Counted from the first letter of the stretch, positions 26,070 through 36,134 are shown. The stretch: 64,000 nt of DNA from Desertimonas sp963732335 (GCA_963732335.1 CAVSZO010000031.1:62001-126000), one strand, 5' to 3'. The notes: a model not told the origin generated them from the sequence alone. Made by a program: numbers and translations.

Positions 26070-27616
26070 CCCCCTGTCCGAAGCAGGCGTTGAGGATCCG
26101 TCCCTCGTCGAACTCGGAGTGATCGAACTCGGCGGCCTTGCGGCCCTCGTGCAGCACGACGATCCGGTGGCACAGGCCGACGAGCTCGAGCAGCTCCGAG
26201 CTGACGATCAGCACGGCGGCGCCGGCAGCGGCGAGCTCGGCGATCGTGCGGTAGATCTCGACCTTGGTGCCGACGTCGACGCCGTGGGTCGGGTCGTCGA
26301 GCAGGACGATGTCCGGTTCGAGGGCGATGAACTTGGCCAGCATCACCTTCTGCTGGTTGCCGCCCGACAGGTTCAACACCGGCTGGTCGACCGATGCGCC
26401 GCGCACGCCGAAGCGGGACCACAGCCCAGCCGCGTGGCGCCGCTCGGCGGTCGTCGACATGAACGGGCCGAAGGCGACGTGACGGCCGATGGTGGTGACG
26501 TTGAGGTTGCGCTCGGCGGTGTCGGGGATCAACCCGGCTTCCCGCCGGTCCTGCGGGACGTAGACGACATGGCGGCGCTGCCCGTTCCACGGATGCCGGA
26601 GGCGCAGCTCGTCGCCGAGCGACGTCACGCTCCCGGTCGTCGCGCGACTGGACACCGGCGACGATGCGCAGCAGCTCGCTGCGCCCCGATCCGGCCAGCC
26701 CGGCGACGCCGACGATCTCGCCGCGGCCCACGTCCAGGCTCAGTTGCTTGATTCGGCGGCCTCCGAGATCGCCAACGGAGAGCATCGGTGCGCCGCTCGG
26801 TGGCCGGCGTGGGGGGAAGACGGAGTCGATGCTGCGCCCGGTCATCGCCGTCACGACAGCGCCCGCGGTCGTGTCGGAGATAGCTCCGGACGCGACCACC
26901 TCGCCGTTGCGCAGGATCGTGTAGGTGTCGGCGATCTCGAACACCTCCTCGAGGCGATGGGAGACGTAGAGCACCCCGACGTCGAGGGCGGCGCCACGAC
27001 GGATGGCCGCGAACAGCTTCGACCGCTCGACGTCGGTGAGCGAGGCGGTCGGCTCGTCGAGGACGAGCAGCCGAGCATCGACTGACAGGGCGCGGGCGAG
27101 CAGCGTCATCGTCCGTTCGATCGGGCTGAGTGATGCGGCGTCGCGGCGAACATCGATCGCCACGCCGAGGCGATCGAAGATCGCCGAGACGTGGCGGTGC
27201 AGCGCCGCCCACCTGACGAACCCGCACCGTTGCGGGGTTCCGTGCCCGAGCATCACGTTCTCGGCGACGGAGAGCCCTGGGACGATGGCGAGCTCCTGGT
27301 GCTGCGTGGCGACGCCGTGCCGCTCGGCGTCGTGTGGGTCGCTGAACGGACCGACCGCGCCTCCCACCGTCACCGTCCCGGCGTCAGGTCGTAGTGCCCC
27401 GGCGATGATCCTGATCAGCGTCGACTTGCCGGCGCCGTTCTCGCCGAGCAGGGCGTGTACTTCGCCGGGAGCGACGCGGACGCTGACGTCGCGCAGGACT
27501 CGGGACTCACCGAACGACTTCTCGATCGCCGATGCGTCGAGTGCGGCCGCCTCGACCTCCGCCAAAACCCCGGTCTCAATGGGGATGAAACCTAGATCAC
27601 GCGCCGGTTCACCCAA
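26050..27616 (-). CDS. Sugar ABC transporter ATPase, two-domain RbsA/XylG type (frameshifted)
   Basis: About 522 residues with a shift near 26645. The first cassette has Walker A GENGAGKST and Walker B LLVLDEPTAS, with a degenerate signature SPIERTMTLL. The second cassette has GLAGSGRSELLRIVAG in place of Walker A, the signature LSGGNQQKVMLAK and Walker B DIVLLDDPTHGVDVG. This is the double-cassette form used by ribose/xylose/galactose importers. The start is uncertain. The TTG at 27616 leaves only eight bases to the divergent gene, so a start inside the first 30 residues is likely. Confidence 0.92.
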
Positions 27617-27624
27617 TCGGGCGG

Positions 27625-28512
27625 ATGACCGCGCTACCGGACCGGATCGGGAAGAATTGGGGGATCTGGTTCGACCACCTGAGCGCCGAGGACTGGGACC
27701 TCATCCGCCGTGTCGCTCCGCTGGCGGGGGTAGCCGCGGAGGACGTGCGGGGCGAAGACGGCGTGCTGACGCGGGTGCTCGCCCACCCGGCTGCATTCGA
27801 GTCGGTGTTCGCCGCGCCCGACGACGCCGCCGCGTTGACGGTGTCCCCCTTCCTGGCGTTCGCCCTCATCGTTCACCGCGGATGGGACGAGCTGCAGCAC
27901 GTCGGGCACGTCGACGAGTGGGTCGGGCCGCGCCGGCGCCTCCCCGTGCTCGGTGGCGACGATCTGCGGCAGTTCCTCGGATCGCCATCCAACCGGTTGT
28001 TCGTGACCGAGCTCCTGGCGTCGTACACGCGCGTGGCCAGCGGCGCCGTGTGGGTGCACACTCGCCGAGGTTGGCGCAGGCGCCGGTTCAGCGAGCTCGA
28101 CCCTGTCCGGCTGGCGTCGTTGCTCGAGGTCGTGCCGGAGGAGGAGCGTCCCGGGGTGTACCGCCGGCTCGGCGACCTCGCCCTGTTCCTCACCGGGGTG
28201 TTCCCCGATCACACCGAGATGCGCGGCTTGGCGCCGTACGACGAGGGCCGCCTGTTGCGTCTCAGCGGCCTCGGCGGCAATCGCCGAACGTCGTCCACCG
28301 CGGGTGCAACCGGGACCGTCGATCTGCTCGAGCGGCTCGGTCAGCGGTGGTACCTACTCGCCACGAGGACTGCCCGCCCGCTGACTGCCTCGATGCAGGT
28401 GGTTGCCGAGGTCGGCGGGCGCTTCGGGCTGGCCCGGCGCACGCTCAACTACCTCACCGATCGCCATCTGTTCATCCGCCGCGGCGACTGGTTCGGCGAA
28501 CCCCCGACCTGA
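27625..28512 (+). CDS. Conserved hypothetical protein, helical, unknown role
   Basis: A 295-residue soluble protein starting MTALPDRIGKNWGIWFDHLS. It has predicted helices throughout, a stretch of seven near-continuous basic residues (RRGWRRRRF), FLTGVFPDHTEMRG and a final helix reading LNYLTDRHLFIRRGDWFG. I recall similar proteins in actinobacteria without assigned function, but no motif names a family. It is divergent from the ABC operon, and its 3' end overlaps the convergent aldo-keto reductase gene by 41 bp. Confidence 0.65.
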   Translation: MTALPDRIGKNWGIWFDHLSAEDWDLIRRVAPLAGVAAEDVRGEDGVLTRVLAHPAAFESVFAAPDDAAALTVSPFLAFALIVHRGWDELQHVGHVDEWVGPRRRLPVLGGDDLRQFLGSPSNRLFVTELLASYTRVASGAVWVHTRRGWRRRRFSELDPVRLASLLEVVPEEERPGVYRRLGDLALFLTGVFPDHTEMRGLAPYDEGRLLRLSGLGGNRRTSSTAGATGTVDLLERLGQRWYLLATRTARPLTASMQVVAEVGGRFGLARRTLNYLTDRHLFIRRGDWFGEPPT

Positions 28513-29400
28513 CCCGCGCGGCGAACCCACGCCGCCCACTCCCACGCACCGCGTTGAGCGAGGCGACCTCGTCGGCACTGAGTTGGACACCGGCGGCGGC
28601 GACGTTCTCCTCGAGGTGGGACCGCGAGCCCGTGCCCGGAATCACCAGCATGGTGGGCGACCGGGCGAGCAACCAGGCGAGGGCTACTTGCCACTGCGTC
28701 GCCTGGTGTCGGGCGGCGATCTCAACCACGATCGGGACGTCGTCGAGACCCTGGATCGGGGCCCACGGAAGAAAGGCGATCTGCTCCTGCTCGCACAGGT
28801 CGACCAGCGACTCCGAGCCGCGGTCGGTGAGGTTGTAGCGGTTCTGGATCGAGACGATCGGCGTGAGTTGCTGGGCACGCCGGAGTTGCTTCTCGGAGAC
28901 GTTGGACAGCCCGATGTGGCGGATCTTGCCCTGGTCCTTCAGCTCGACGAGGGCGCCGACGGAGTCTTCGAGGGGCACCGCCGGATCGGGGCGATGAAAT
29001 TGATACAGCGGAATCTGTTCCAGACGCAGCCGGCGCAGGCTGCCTTCGCAGGCGCTGATGAGGTGCTCGGGCCGGCCGTTCGGCGTCCACTGTCCCGGCC
29101 CCGGCCGTTCGAGCCCGCCCTTGGTGGCGATCACCAGGTCGTCCGGATACGGAGACAACGCCTCGCCGATCAGCCGCTCGCTGACCTCCGGGCCGTAGGA
29201 ATCGGCGGTGTCGATGAAGTTGACACCGAGCTCGACCGCACGGCGCAACACGTCCCTCGCCGCATCGAGATCCGGTGGGTCGCCCCAAATGCCAGTCCCG
29301 TGATCCGCATCGCACCGAATCCGAGCCGACAGACGGTGAGGTCGCCGCCCAGGTCGATCGTTCCTGCCGCGGCGGCCACGGCTCGATTCTCATCAGCCAT
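28472..29400 (-). CDS. Aldo/keto reductase (frameshifted)
   Basis: About 309 residues once a shift near 29270 is bridged. The N-terminal RLGFGAMRITG is followed by FIDTADSYGPEVSERLIGEA, with the catalytic Asp and Tyr. IATKGGLERP contains the Lys, and the His lies in LYQFHRPDP. The NADPH-site pattern VIPGTGSRSHLEENV is also present. It reduces aldehydes or ketones with NADPH; the substrate is unknown. Its ATG overlaps the stop of the upstream 486-residue gene by 8 bp, so they share a transcript. Confidence 0.92.
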
Positions 29401-30853
29401 CCCAACGACTCCCTTCCGAGCTTGCGGTCGCTCCAGTCTGCCGGACCGTCCCGCAGGGCGGGGTCGCGGTCGCCAGCCACTCGTGGTGGTACTGCTCGGC
29501 GGCGACGATGAGGTCGGCGAAGCGTGGGTCGGTGACGTGACGGGCTGCCGCGGTGAGCACCATCGTCGCCTCCGGGGTTGGAGAGAGGGCGATGATCTCG
29601 AGCAGCAGCTCGGGTGCCTCGATCTGCTCGAGGAGCCGGACGAGCCACTTGCGCAGCTGTTTTGGGCGGGTGGCGACGGAGGCGAGGGCGTCGATCAGTG
29701 GTCCGTAGCCGATGAACGGTTGCACCTCGTCACGGTCGGCGAGACCGTGGGTGACGAGGAATTGTGCTGCTGCTTCCGACGACGGCGAGTCGAGCAGCTG
29801 GCGCACGTACGGCGCGGCGACGTCCGCGCCGATCAGCTCGAGCACTTCGAATCCGGCCATCCGCCAGGGCGCGTACGTCGCCTCCAACAACACCTCGGCA
29901 ACGAGACGAGCACGATCGGCGTCGTCGAGGTCGCGACGCCACGCCGCGACGAGATCCCGGCGAGCGTCCTTGTCGGCGACGAGGATGTCGCCGAGCAATC
30001 CCGCCGCCGGCTGGGCGCCGGCCTCGTCCGGCTCGCGGAGCTTGATCCCGGCGTCGGCGAGGTGGTCCGGCAGAACGTGGCGGCCGAGTGCCGTCAGGCG
30101 GATCGAACCTCCTCCGTACCACATGACGTCAGGGGCCAATTCGTGGCCGCGCAGTTGCTGGCCCGACCAGTCGATGGCACCCGCCCAGGCGAGCGTGTCG
30201 ATGAGGTAGCACGTCCCGTTGTCGATCCACAGGTCGAACTCGCCGCGCCGCCGGAACGGGTCGGTCCCGATCTGCTCGCGGCAGACATCGACGCCCCAGT
30301 TGACGAAGTGGTCGACGCGCTGCTCCTGTCCGGGCGCCAGCAGCGTCGCCAACCACGTGACGTACACGTCGTCGAGCGTGGAGTCGCGGAGGTCGAGGAA
30401 GGGTTCGCCACGCGGCATGGACGTCCACAGCGGACCGAGTTCGATCAGCGTGCTGAGGGCAACCGAAGCCTGCACGATGGTGGTTTCCAGTTCCCAGAGC
30501 GCGGACGGAACGAGTCGGTTTCCTACTTCTTCGACCGCCCCGCACTCCAGGGCGATGGCCAACGCCAGTGTGCACCGCGGCGCCGGGTCAGGGCTGAGCG
30601 GGCCGGCATCGGCATCGGACTCGTCGGGATCGGGGATGGTGGGCAGACCGAGGATCTCGGCGAGAACGTAGCCGTTGTCGAAGCGCAGACCATGGGCAGG
30701 CGAGAGCGGTCGCCCCGATGGCCCGAGGTAGTCGCGCAAGCGTGACAGCGTCGCCACGAGCGGGGACGCCTTCGCCGCCGCCTCGACCTCCTCCCTGGTC
30801 GGAGGTGTGACGTGCATCGGCAGCGCCATCAGCGGTTGGCTCGGGCCCTTCAT
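29393..30853 (-). CDS. Hypothetical protein, 486 residues, HEAT-like helical C-terminus
   Basis: The N-terminal part (PLVATLSRLRDYLGPSGRPL, LSPAHGLRFDNGYVLAEILG) matches a pattern I associate with large actinobacterial hypothetical proteins linked to the pRiA4b ORF-3 type. The C-terminal half has helical repeats of HEAT type. No catalytic motif is seen. Its ATG (30853) overlaps the stop of the Thr-rich surface protein (ATGA), and an alternative in-frame ATG lies at 30829. It may therefore be translationally coupled to that protein and to the aldo/keto reductase. Confidence 0.65.
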   Translation of the reverse strand: MKGPSQPLMALPMHVTPPTREEVEAAAKASPLVATLSRLRDYLGPSGRPLSPAHGLRFDNGYVLAEILGLPTIPDPDESDADAGPLSPDPAPRCTLALAIALECGAVEEVGNRLVPSALWELETTIVQASVALSTLIELGPLWTSMPRGEPFLDLRDSTLDDVYVTWLATLLAPGQEQRVDHFVNWGVDVCREQIGTDPFRRRGEFDLWIDNGTCYLIDTLAWAGAIDWSGQQLRGHELAPDVMWYGGGSIRLTALGRHVLPDHLADAGIKLREPDEAGAQPAAGLLGDILVADKDARRDLVAAWRRDLDDADRARLVAEVLLEATYAPWRMAGFEVLELIGADVAAPYVRQLLDSPSSEAAAQFLVTHGLADRDEVQPFIGYGPLIDALASVATRPKQLRKWLVRLLEQIEAPELLLEIIALSPTPEATMVLTAAARHVTDPRFADLIVAAEQYHHEWLATATPPCGTVRQTGATASSEGSRWDG

Positions 30854-32490
30854 CGAGGGCCGCGCCGGGTGTGAACGTGTGGTTCGGGTTGGCTTCTCAC
30901 AACCGCCCTGGGCGTCACCAGATCGCCAATGCGGAAACTCGCCCGGATCTTCCGTTGCAACCCGGCCGCGGGCCGCTGTGCGTCAGGGCGCAGCGTGGTA
31001 GGAGAAGCCGTTCCCGCCCACGCCGGGCGGTCCGGCAACGGGGTGCGCGACTCCGGAAGCAAGCGGTTCGGGAGCGATGAGATCCGACTGGAGAGGGCGA
31101 CCGGCGAGCCCGGCAATGTCGTCGTTGTCGTCGTCGACGTGGTCGAGGTCGTTGGGCCAGGCACCGCCGTCGTGGTCGTGGATGACGTTGAGCTCGTCGG
31201 GCCAGGGATCGTGTCGTCGTCGTGGTGGTGGTGGTGGTCGTCGTGGTCGTCGTGGTTGGGGTGGTCGTGGTCGTCGTCGTGGTGGAGTGGTGGTGGCGTC
31301 GTGGTCGTCGTGGTCGTCGTGGTGGTTGTCGTCGAGGTCGAGGTCGTCGTCGTCGTCGAGGTGTGGTCGGTGGTCGTGGTGTCGTTGTCGTCGTGGTGGT
31401 GGTCGTGGTTGTCGTCGAGGTCGAGGTTGTCGTGGTTGTCGTGTCGGGTCGTCGTGGTTGTCGTCGAGGTCGAGGTTGTCGAGGTTGTCGTGCCTGGTGT
31501 CGTCGTGGTGGTGGTGGACGACGAGGTCGTCGTCGTCGGCCCGGGAATGTCGTCGTCGTGCGTCGACGTGGCTCGGTGTCGTCGTCGACGTGGTTGATGT
31601 CGACGTGGTCGGGCCTGGGACTGTCGTTGTGGTCGTTGTGGTCGACGTGGTCGTCGACGTCGTCGACGGTGCCGTCGTCGACGTTGTCGAGGGTCGTGGA
31701 CGTCGTCGGCGCGGTGGTCGGGGTCGACGTCTCGGGCAGCGAGGACTCGGGCAGTGAGGACTCGGGCAGCGAGGACTCCGGGAGCGACGACTCGGGCAGT
31801 GAGGACTCGGGCAGTGAGGACTCCGGGAGCGAGGACTCGGGCAGTGAGGACTCGGGCAGTGAGGACTCCGGGACCGACGACTCGGGCAGGGAGGACTCGG
31901 GTGGCGGCGGGCTCGAAACGGGGCGGAACGGGGGCGGCGGGGGCGGCGGAGGTGGTGGCCTCGTCACTGGTGGCGGCGCCACCTCGGCCTCAGTCGTTTC
32001 GACCACCTCAGTCGTTTCGACCACCTCCGTCGTGTCGACCAGCTCCGTCGACTCCGGTGCGCTCGTCGCCGGTTCCGTGGCCGGCGCGGTCTCCGGCACC
32101 GTGGCCACGGCACTCGTCGACGTGGTCGAGGCCAGCAGGGCAATCTCCAGCAGCGTCTGCGGTCGTCGGAGTGGTTGCGATGGTGAGGGCGACCTCCGTG
32201 CTCGTCGTGTTCGGCGGCTCCGAGGTCGTCGAAGTCGACACGGAGTTCGGTGGGAGCAGGGTGTTGTCGGTGCCTTCGGAGTCGCCACCCGTCGTCAGCA
32301 GGATGGCGACGATGGCGAGGGCGACGATGGCGGCGGCTCCGGCGACGAAGATGATCGATCGCGACTCGTTCCACCACGGTCCGGTCGGTTCGTCGTATCC
32401 CCAGGCGATCTCGGGCGACTCGTCGGCGCCGTCGCTGGGAGGCGGGCCGCCGGGCGGACGGGACCACTCACCGTTGTTGCTGTCGCTCAC
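30850..32490 (-). CDS. Single-pass membrane protein with Pro/Ser/Thr-rich repeat stalk (frameshifted)
   Basis: The cytoplasmic N-terminus is acidic (WGYDEPTGPWWNESRS). One membrane helix follows (IIFVAGAAAIVALAIVAILL), then an extracytoplasmic low-complexity region. That region holds a TTEVVETTE stretch, a polyproline run, eleven copies of a PESSL-type five-residue unit, and a long Thr/Ser-rich tail with VPGPTT motifs. Frames break near 32130, 31690 and several times between 31600 and 31150, where GTC/GAC repeats make sequencing error likely. I take the C-terminus ending HTRRGPR because its stop overlaps the next start as ATGA. It resembles a cell-surface stalk or glycosylated mucin-like protein and is paralogous to the gene at 36837. 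Confidence 0.7.
31115..31690. repeat. Low-complexity GTC/GTG (GAC/CAC) trinucleotide-rich tract
   Basis: Nearly 600 bases are built from GTCGTC, GTGGTG and GTCGACGTC blocks. On the minus strand they encode Thr/Ser-rich sequence with recurring VPGPTT. Homopurine-pyrimidine periodicity leaves all six frames open over long stretches, so every alternative frame here is uninformative. The tract is prone to slippage, which explains the frame breaks in the host gene. Confidence 0.85.
31741..31905. repeat. Eleven 15-bp tandem repeats (PESSL unit)
   Basis: Eleven contiguous units of 15 bases, consensus GAGGACTCGGGCAGT, with variants GACTCCGGGAGC. The unit length is a multiple of three, and on the minus strand each unit encodes a Leu-Pro-Glu-Ser-Ser-type pentapeptide, so expansion or contraction would keep the frame. 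It is part of the surface-stalk gene. Confidence 0.93.
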
Positions 32491-32589
32491 GACCTGAACC
32501 TCTGAGATCGGCGGCCACTGCCAGCCTTCGAGCGGCAGGTCGGACTTCGGCGCCTGGAGTGCCGAAAATCTAGCCGCGGGACCGACTGG

Positions 32590-33375
32590 TCACGGCTTGC
32601 GCAGTACCCACACCTGTTCGCTCGGGTAGCGATGAGCCCACTCGGCGGTCACGAAGAAGCGCACCTCCGCCGCGGTCTCGGGTGTGGGCTCGGGAGCCTG
32701 GATCTCGAGGAACTCGACGACCTCGAAGCCCGTCTGGCGGAACAGCCGGAACCAGCCCGACAGCGGCAGGTTGAACTCGATGCCGCCCGGCTCGTCGACG
32801 GCGTTGCGCCAGTCGAGGCGGTGGATCGTGAAGTAGTCGCGCTCGAGTCGGGTGGTGATCGGCAGCGACCCGTCGGCTGGGGAACACAGCGAGGCCAGCG
32901 TCGACGTGCCGAGGAACACGAGCGTGCCGCCGGACCGCAGCAGGCGGTAGGCCTCGGGGATCCAGACATACGGGTCGCACCAGATCGCCGCCCCGTACTC
33001 GGAGATGGCGAAGTCGAACGAGCCGTCGGGGTACGGGACGGTCTCGGCGTTGCCGTGGATGAGCGTCAGCTCGACACCGTGCTCGGCGGCGAGGCGGCGG
33101 GCCGTCGCCAGCTGACCCTCGGAGTTGTCGATGCCGACGACGTTGGCGCCGCGCCGGGCCATCCAGGCCGACACATAGGCCGTCCCGCACCCGAGCTCGA
33201 TCGCATCGAGGCCAGTCATGTCGTCGGGGAGAAACCCGGGCAGCGGCACACCCCACATTCCCCACGTCGGCTCGGAGCGCCAATTGCGCTCGCCGCTGGC
33301 GACCCAGTTGGGCGCGTCCTCGTCCCACTGGGCGCGGTTGACGCGGACGTGTTCCGGAAGTTGGTCGTCGGTCAT
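32590..33375 (-). CDS. Class I SAM-dependent methyltransferase
   Basis: 261 residues from ATG at 33375 (MTDDQLPEHVRVNRAQWDED); the frame is open further upstream, but homology starts here. SAM motif I is AIELGCGTAYVSAWMARRGA, the acidic end of strand 2 is VVGIDNS, motif II is GSFDFAISEYGAAIW and motif III is LLRSGGTLVFLG. NRAQWDEDAPNWVASGE is typical of the UbiE-like group of actinobacteria. Substrate unknown. Confidence 0.9.
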   Translation of the reverse strand: MTDDQLPEHVRVNRAQWDEDAPNWVASGERNWRSEPTWGMWGVPLPGFLPDDMTGLDAIELGCGTAYVSAWMARRGANVVGIDNSEGQLATARRLAAEHGVELTLIHGNAETVPYPDGSFDFAISEYGAAIWCDPYVWIPEAYRLLRSGGTLVFLGTSTLASLCSPADGSLPITTRLERDYFTIHRLDWRNAVDEPGGIEFNLPLSGWFRLFRQTGFEVVEFLEIQAPEPTPETAAEVRFFVTAEWAHRYPSEQVWVLRKP

Positions 33376-33498
33376 CGGTTCGCCCGAAGGTAGCCGCCGT
33401 CCGACTCGTGCCACGGCCGCTCTCGACTCGGCCGACTCGGAGCTGTCGCACAAGCGGTCCACGGATCCGGACCGCCGCTTGCGCGGGAAGAGTCCGAA

Positions 33499-34380
33499 TC
33501 ACGCTGGCACAGTGCCCAGGTGGACGGTGCGTGCTCCGAGCACGAACACGTCGGGGCGACGCATGACTCCCCGGGGATCGTCGTCGTCGAGCAGGCGGGT
33601 CAGCGTCGCCCGGTCGTCGCTGCCGATCCGCTCGCCGACCCTGGCCAGCTCCCGCTCGAAGACACCGCGGACGACCCGCCGGGCGGATTCGCTCAGCGGC
33701 GGCGGCAGGTCGAGCAGGAACGAGCGTGTCGTGACGTCCGCGAGGCCGGCCTCGGCGAGCAACACGTTCCAACCCCAACCGGTGCGCACCGTGGCGGCAT
33801 CCGGACGAACCTCGCTCCAGAACCAGGCATCCCGGGCGACGGCCAGGCGTTGCTCCAGACCCGGTTCGCCGATCCCACAGTCGTCCGGCAGGAAGCGGTT
33901 GCCGAGCCCACCCTCGGCGATGGCGACGCGTCCTCCCGGTCTCACGACGGCGGCGAGATCGGTGATGGCGGCGAGTTCGTCGTCGAGATGGTGGACGACT
34001 GCGCTGGCGTGAACGAGGTCGACCGGCCGATGCTCGAGCACGCTGCCGAGCGGCTGCTGTTCGAGATCGACGTGGAGGGTGACGAGGTGGTGACCGGGTC
34101 GACCGGCATGCTGCCGGGCGACGGCGAGCAACTCGTGGGAGCCGTCGGCGATCACCACCGTGCCCGCCTGTCCGACGGCGTCGAGCAGAGCCGCCGCCAT
34201 GCCGCCGGCCCCCGATCCGACATCGACGGCCACGTCTCCGGGGCGGACGCCGAGCCAGTCGACGATCGCTCGGTTGCGTCCCGCCTCGAGCTCGTCCCAG
34301 GCACTGAGGGCATCGGCCATCGCCGCCCAGTCGACGTCGTCGTGGACGTGGTGGCCGTGTTCAGCCGCCTCCTCCGTCAT
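33499..34380 (-). CDS. Class I SAM-dependent methyltransferase, second copy type
   Basis: 293 residues, MTEEAAEHGHHVHDDVDWAA. Motif I is VAVDVGSGAGGMAAALLDAV, followed by VVIADGS, then the post-motif region VHASAVVHHLDDELAAITDL and RPGGRVAIAEGGLG. The His-rich start (HGHHVH) might bind metal, but this is speculative. The protein is not closely similar to its neighbour at 32590. Substrate unknown. Confidence 0.88.
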   Translation of the reverse strand: MTEEAAEHGHHVHDDVDWAAMADALSAWDELEAGRNRAIVDWLGVRPGDVAVDVGSGAGGMAAALLDAVGQAGTVVIADGSHELLAVARQHAGRPGHHLVTLHVDLEQQPLGSVLEHRPVDLVHASAVVHHLDDELAAITDLAAVVRPGGRVAIAEGGLGNRFLPDDCGIGEPGLEQRLAVARDAWFWSEVRPDAATVRTGWGWNVLLAEAGLADVTTRSFLLDLPPPLSESARRVVRGVFERELARVGERIGSDDRATLTRLLDDDDPRGVMRRPDVFVLGARTVHLGTVPA

Positions 34381-34461
34381 CGCACCAGTGTGCCGCCGGG
34401 CGGCGGACGCACCGAAGGCAGATTCGACGCCGGTTGTCGGGTCGCGTGCGAGTGCGCCGGA

Positions 34462-34654
34462 TCAGGCAGCGGGATCGAACGGCGGGGTCGGCGCGGTGGT
34501 GACGGGTGACGTCCTCGAACGGCGCCGAACCACGGGCACCGCAGGAGCAACTCCAGCGCACGACCATGCCGTTGCCGGCGTTGCCGAAGGCGACGATCGA
34601 GTCCGGTCCGAGGTGCACCCGGCCGCCATGTCCGTGGCAGTAGGCATCGATCAT
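34462..34654 (-). CDS. Small Cys-containing protein (boundaries uncertain)
   Basis: The first 45 residues read MIDAYCHGHGGRVHLGPDSI, then RWSCSCGARGSAPF, giving one Cys early and a CSC pair later, a possible zinc-binding arrangement. After PFEDV two frames compete: one stops at 34462, the other runs on into the methyltransferase start. I report the shorter. It is divergent from the MocR gene, 55 bp away. Confidence 0.4.
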
Positions 34655-34709
34655 GACTCCACCGTAGGACGGCAGTGGACTTCTGGTAAGGTCCAATTCC
34701 AGTTCTTCT

Positions 34710-36119
34710 ATGAGTACCACTGCGCCTGACCTGCTGATCGAGCTGGACCGTTCCCGGCCGCGCGCGGCCTGCGCGCCCAGATCGAAGGCGGGCTGCGCGA
34801 CGCGATCAGCGCCGGACGGCTGGCGCCGGGCACGTCGCTGCCATCGACGCGAGCACTGGCGGCCGATCTCGGCGTCACCCGCGGCGTCGTCGTCGCCGCC
34901 TACGACCAACTGCTCGCCGAGGGCTACCTGCTCGCCCGCCAGGGCGCCGGCACCGTCGTCAACTCCGCCCCGGTCGGCACGGATCGCGCCGTGGTCCCGA
35001 CAACGCGTCCGGCACCGGCCGTCATCGACTTCCGGCCGAGCATCCCCGAGCTCTCCACCTTTCCGCGGACGGCATGGCTGCGGGCGACACGTGCCGCCCT
35101 CCACGCCCTTCCCGACAGATACTTCGGCTACATCAACCCGCGCGGCCTGCCGCAGCTGCGCCGCGCCATCGCCGAGTACCTCGGTCGGGTTCGCGGTGTC
35201 GTCGCCGACGCCGACCAAGTGGTCATCTGCAACGGGTTCGCCCACGGACTCAGCCTCGTCGCCCGCCAACTGCTCGACTCCGGGCACACGACGTTCGCCG
35301 TCGAGGATCCCGGCCACGGCGGCCAGCGCGCCGAGTTGGCGTTGGCTCGGCGCCAGCGACGATCCGATGCCGGTCGACGGCGACGGCATCGTCGTCGAGA
35401 AGCTCCGACGCTCGCCTGCCCGCGCCGTGCTGGTCACGCCGGCGCACCAGTTCCCCACCGGCGCCGTGCTCTCGCCGCCGCGCCGCCGGGCGCTCATCGC
35501 CTGGGCGCGCGACGTCGACGGCTACGTCATCGAGGACGACTACGACGCCGAGTTTCGATACGACCGGCACCCGGTGGGCGCGATGCAGGGCCTCGCCCCG
35601 GATCGGGTGATCTACTGCGGCACGTTGTCGAAGAGCCTGGCGCCCGGGTTGCGGCTGGGCTGGCTCGTGCTGCCGTCGCCGCTCGTCGCCCCGATTGCCG
35701 AGAGCAGGATGTTGATCGACCACGCCACGTCCACTCCCGTGCAGGCGACGTTCGCCGAGTTCCTCGGCAACGGCGACCTCGACCGCTACCTGCGGCGGAT
35801 GCGGCGGGTCTACCGGCAGCGCCGCGACGTCCTCGTCGACGCCCTCGCCAGGTGGTTGCCCGACGCCACGCTGAGCGGCATCGCCGCCGGGCTCCACGTC
35901 CTCGTCACCCTGCCGCCGGGTACCGACGAAGCCGCGCTGGTCGACCAGGCCGCCGACCGCGGCGTGCGGATCTACCCGCTCGGCGAGTACTGCGTGGCGA
36001 AGGCACACGACGCCGCGCCGGCGATCCTGCTCGGCTACGGCAACCTCACACCGCCGGCGATCGAGGAAGGCGTGCGGATCCTCGCCGACGTCGTGGTCGA
36101 GCGCGGCGCGCGCTCCTGA
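34710..36119 (+). CDS. MocR/GabR-type regulator: GntR HTH plus aminotransferase fold (frameshifted)
   Basis: About 469 residues with two compensating shifts near 34755 and 35355. The N-terminal winged helix reads APGTSLPSTRALAADLGVTR and GVVVAAYDQLLAEGYL. The C-terminal fold-type I aminotransferase domain has FGYINPRGLPQLRRAIAEYL, IEDDYDAEFRYDR and the PLP Lys region YCGTLSKSLAPGLRLGW. MocR regulators sense PLP and amino-acid-derived ligands and often control PLP or transport genes. No obvious target is adjacent. The Ddn-like gene follows 15 bp downstream. Confidence 0.93.
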   Translation: MSTTAPDLLIELDRSRPRAACAPRSKAGCATRSAPDGWRRARRCHRREHWRPISASPAASSSPPTTNCSPRATCSPARAPAPSSTPPRSARIAPWSRQRVRHRPSSTSGRASPSSPPFRGRHGCGRHVPPSTPFPTDTSATSTRAACRSCAAPSPSTSVGFAVSSPTPTKWSSATGSPTDSASSPANCSTPGTRRSPSRIPATAASAPSWRWLGASDDPMPVDGDGIVVEKLRRSPARAVLVTPAHQFPTGAVLSPPRRRALIAWARDVDGYVIEDDYDAEFRYDRHPVGAMQGLAPDRVIYCGTLSKSLAPGLRLGWLVLPSPLVAPIAESRMLIDHATSTPVQATFAEFLGNGDLDRYLRRMRRVYRQRRDVLVDALARWLPDATLSGIAAGLHVLVTLPPGTDEAALVDQAADRGVRIYPLGEYCVAKAHDAAPAILLGYGNLTPPAIEEGVRILADVVVERGARS

Positions 36120-36134
36120 CTACCGTTCGAGCTG

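Noticed and set aside
31741..31905. Possible iteron-type origin or protein-binding repeat (15-bp units)
   Set aside because: In frame with the surface-stalk gene, unit length is a multiple of three, and no rep or parA gene is near.
30929..32505. Val/Trp-rich and Ser/Asp-rich plus-strand frames over the repeat region
   Set aside because: Trinucleotide repeats keep every frame open. The minus-strand reading has a start, a membrane helix and a paralog at 36837, so the plus-strand frames are artefacts.
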